From Nitrospiraceae bacterium (GTDB lineage Bacteria > Nitrospirota > Thermodesulfovibrionia > Thermodesulfovibrionales > UBA6898): a stretch of 55,024 bases of DNA. A program made the translations under genes and the position numbers. How positions within the stretch are numbered: position 1 is the stretch's first letter; every line of letters starts with the position of its first letter. The notes beneath the pieces were generated by a model, which was not told the DNA's origin, did not search any database, and worked only from the letters and a program-made list of their open reading frames with translations. The DNA lies in the NCBI GenBank assembly GCA_020347665.1, contig CP070737.1, positions 994,311 to 1,049,334 on the forward strand. The letters are read 5' to 3'. Below are positions 53,389 to 55,024 of the stretch, in pieces.

Positions 53389-54252
53389 ATGAAACTGATC
53401 CGTTTTGGGGAACAGCAGAAAGAGCGTCCGGGCATCATTACGAAAGACGGTACCATGTACGATGTTTCTTCCTTTGGTGAGGATTACAATGAGAATTTTT
53501 TTGGGACCGATGGATTATCCAGACTTGGGCAGTGGTTGAAAACAAAAATGTCCGGTCTGCCTCACATTAATGATTCAGTCAGATTGGGTCCGCCTGTCTG
53601 TCGTCCGAGCAAAATTGTCTGCATCGGGCTGAATTTCAGGGATCATGCAGAAGAGATCGGCCTGGACATTCCTTCAGAGCCTGTACTCTTTTTAAAATCG
53701 CCGTCTGCACTGGCAGGGCCGTATGATAATCTTGTGCTTCCCCGAAACAGTGTACATACTGACTGGGAGGTGGAGCTGGCCCTTGTCATGGCAAAAAAAA
53801 CCGCTTATATAGATGAACAGAATGCTTTCGATCACATCGCCGGCTTCATTCTTTTTAATGATTATTCCGAGAGAGATTATCAGTTCAACCGGGGAGGCCA
53901 GTGGGTGAAAGGGAAAAGTGCCGATACCTTTGCCTCCCTCGGCCCCTTCCTTGTGACCCCTGATGAGATCAGTGATTACCAAAACCTGAACATGTGGCTC
54001 AAAGTGAATAACATTGTCAAGCAGAACGGTACTACCGCGAACATGGTTTTTGATATTCCGAAAATCATTTCCATGATCAGCCAGTACATGACTCTTTTAC
54101 CCGGTGATATCATCAGCACCGGCACACCTCCCGGAGTCGGGTACCGGAAGACACCTGCCGAATATTTAAAGAAAGGCGATCTTGTTGAATACGGGATCGA
54201 AGGGCTTGGTGAAGCCGCCCAGAGGGTAGTTGCTTGGGATGATGCGCGCTAA
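53389..54252 (+). CDS. Fumarylacetoacetate hydrolase (FAH)-family enzyme
   Basis: A 287-residue metal-dependent enzyme of the FAH/2-keto-4-pentenoate hydratase superfamily (acylpyruvate hydrolases, oxaloacetate decarboxylases, hydratases). The metal site is built by EPVLFLKSPSAL, DWEVELALVM (Glu-x-Glu) and DYSERDYQ (Asp). Catalytic-region segments KGKSADTFASLGPFLVTPDEI and GDIISTGTPPGVG are intact, and the DHAEEIG motif is near 88. The start MKLIRFGEQQ at 53389 is chosen by family alignment; an in-frame GTG at 53308 has no better support. With the TRAP system and AEC permease it may act in uptake and breakdown of an organic acid. Confidence 0.9.
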   Translation: MKLIRFGEQQKERPGIITKDGTMYDVSSFGEDYNENFFGTDGLSRLGQWLKTKMSGLPHINDSVRLGPPVCRPSKIVCIGLNFRDHAEEIGLDIPSEPVLFLKSPSALAGPYDNLVLPRNSVHTDWEVELALVMAKKTAYIDEQNAFDHIAGFILFNDYSERDYQFNRGGQWVKGKSADTFASLGPFLVTPDEISDYQNLNMWLKVNNIVKQNGTTANMVFDIPKIISMISQYMTLLPGDIISTGTPPGVGYRKTPAEYLKKGDLVEYGIEGLGEAAQRVVAWDDAR

Positions 54253-54287
54253 TACTCTGCATAAAGAACCAGCCATAGGCTTGGCAG

Positions 54288-55024
54288 ATGATACATCATG
54301 ACGTATCTGTCCTGACAGCGCTGGTTCCGATTTTTGCTGTCATCCTGTCCGGCTACGGGCTCAGAAGATTCAATTTTCCGGGTAATGATGTCTGGCCCCA
54401 TGTCGAACGGTTAACCTATTTTGTCCTGTTCCCGTCACTGCTCCTCCAGAAAACCGCAACAGCATCTTTGCCCGTGCAAACTGTTGGCCCCCTTGCAGGT
54501 GCGCTCGTCTCAGCTGTCATCCTGATGACCGGACTGCTTCTGCTCATGCGGCTGTGGTGGCCGGATAGTGCTGCAGCTTTCACATCCCTTTTCCAGGGCA
54601 GCATCAGATTCAACACCTATGTCGGCCTGTCCGCTGCCTTTGCCCTGTTCGGCAATGAGGGGCTTACCCTGGCTGCAATCGCGATCGCAGTCCTGATTCC
54701 TTTTGTCAATCTCCTCTGCGTGACGGTGTTGGTTTCGTTTAATCAGACAGGTACGAGGAGCTGGCGCACGGTCGTACAGGAGATTATCAGGAATCCCCTG
54801 ATAATCTCCTGTACAGCGGGCATTCTGCTGAATCTTCTCGGCATCGGCCTGCACCCGGCAGTGAATGAGACGCTGAAGATCTTCGGACGGGCTTCACTTC
54901 CGCTTGGTCTGCTGGCTGTCGGCGCCGGGCTCGATATCTCTGCTATACGTGCCACCAGCAGGATCGTACTGTTCAGCTGTATAATCAAGCTGCTCATTCT
55001 GCCGGTATTCATGTGGACGGCAAC
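54288..55024 (+). CDS. AEC-family (auxin efflux carrier-like) permease, partial
   Basis: At least 245 residues of an integral membrane transporter; the frame is open to the window end, so the C-terminus is missing. It starts MIHHDVSVLTALVPIFAVILSGYGLRRF. AEC features follow: YFVLFPSLLLQKTA, the crossover-like FNTYVGLSAAFALFGNEG, NPLIISCTAGILLNLLGIGL and ASLPLGLLAVGAGLD. Members export or import malonate, malate and other small acids. It begins 35 bases after the FAH gene. A perfect 18-bp inverted repeat lies within the coding sequence. Confidence 0.85.
   Translation, partial: MIHHDVSVLTALVPIFAVILSGYGLRRFNFPGNDVWPHVERLTYFVLFPSLLLQKTATASLPVQTVGPLAGALVSAVILMTGLLLLMRLWWPDSAAAFTSLFQGSIRFNTYVGLSAAFALFGNEGLTLAAIAIAVLIPFVNLLCVTVLVSFNQTGTRSWRTVVQEIIRNPLIISCTAGILLNLLGIGLHPAVNETLKIFGRASLPLGLLAVGAGLDISAIRATSRIVLFSCIIKLLILPVFMWTA
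54774..54814. repeat. Perfect 18-bp inverted repeat inside the AEC permease gene
   Basis: GTACAGGAGATTATCAGG (54774-54791) and CCTGATAATCTCCTGTAC (54797-54814) are exact complements with the five-base spacer aatcc. The frame stays open across it and encodes VQEIIRNPLIISCT, which includes the family motif NPLII, so this is not an obvious insertion. Confidence 0.85.

Overview
The window is a bacterial chromosome segment of moderate GC content, probably from a sulfate-reducing member of the Nitrospirota (Thermodesulfovibrionia-like). The assignment is an inference. It rests on a complete sulfate-activation and APS-reduction locus of sulfate-reducer type (sat, aprBA, qmoABC) together with a membrane pyrophosphatase, a b558-type succinate dehydrogenase/fumarate reductase, and many diguanylate cyclase sensors. 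No dsr genes, rRNA, CRISPR array or intact insertion sequence was seen.

Layout. 0.1-9.3 kb is an accessory region: a DUF1566 protein with a probable premature stop, a FecR/DUF6600 exported protein, a YkgJ-type cysteine-cluster protein, an orphan FetB-like permease, an exported alpha/beta hydrolase, a tandem-repeat exported protein whose last repeats are broken by stop codons, a Crp/Fnr regulator, and two tiny IPTL-CTERM proteins in tandem. 9.3-12.6 kb is visibly AT-rich and holds a cluster of very small genes: two micro membrane proteins (the first behind a near-perfect sigma-54 promoter), a stand-alone receiver protein with extra cysteines, a coupled pair of unknown proteins, and a small Cys-rich protein. 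A 53-bp upstream element occurs twice there. 12.7-15.2 kb has a HAMP-PAS-GGDEF-PilZ sensor and a small membrane protein.

The core is 15.5-28.1 kb, all on the minus strand, in transcription order adk, sat, a 100-aa unknown, aprB, aprA, qmoA, qmoB, qmoC, a two-CBS protein, hppA. These genes form a biochemical unit: Sat makes APS and PPi from sulfate and ATP, AprBA reduces APS to sulfite and AMP with electrons passed from quinol through QmoABC, the H+-pumping pyrophosphatase removes PPi and conserves its energy, and adenylate kinase recycles AMP.

28.3-35 kb holds rdgB, an RDD membrane protein, the rod-shape operon mreB-mreC-mreD-mrdA-rodA and a CAU-anticodon tRNA. 35-41.8 kb is mixed housekeeping: a PAS-GGDEF protein, an endonuclease III-like glycosylase, a GGQ release-factor-like protein, serS, an FKBP isomerase, and an ATP-cone/Mrr-like nuclease fusion. 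41.9-43.6 kb is an ECF sigma/anti-sigma/CpxP-like envelope-stress operon. Then come cysK (behind a hairpin that contains its own ribosome binding site), a c-heme GGDEF sensor, sdhCAB, and a TAXI-TRAP transport operon with a universal stress protein, an FAH-family enzyme and an AEC permease that runs off the window end.
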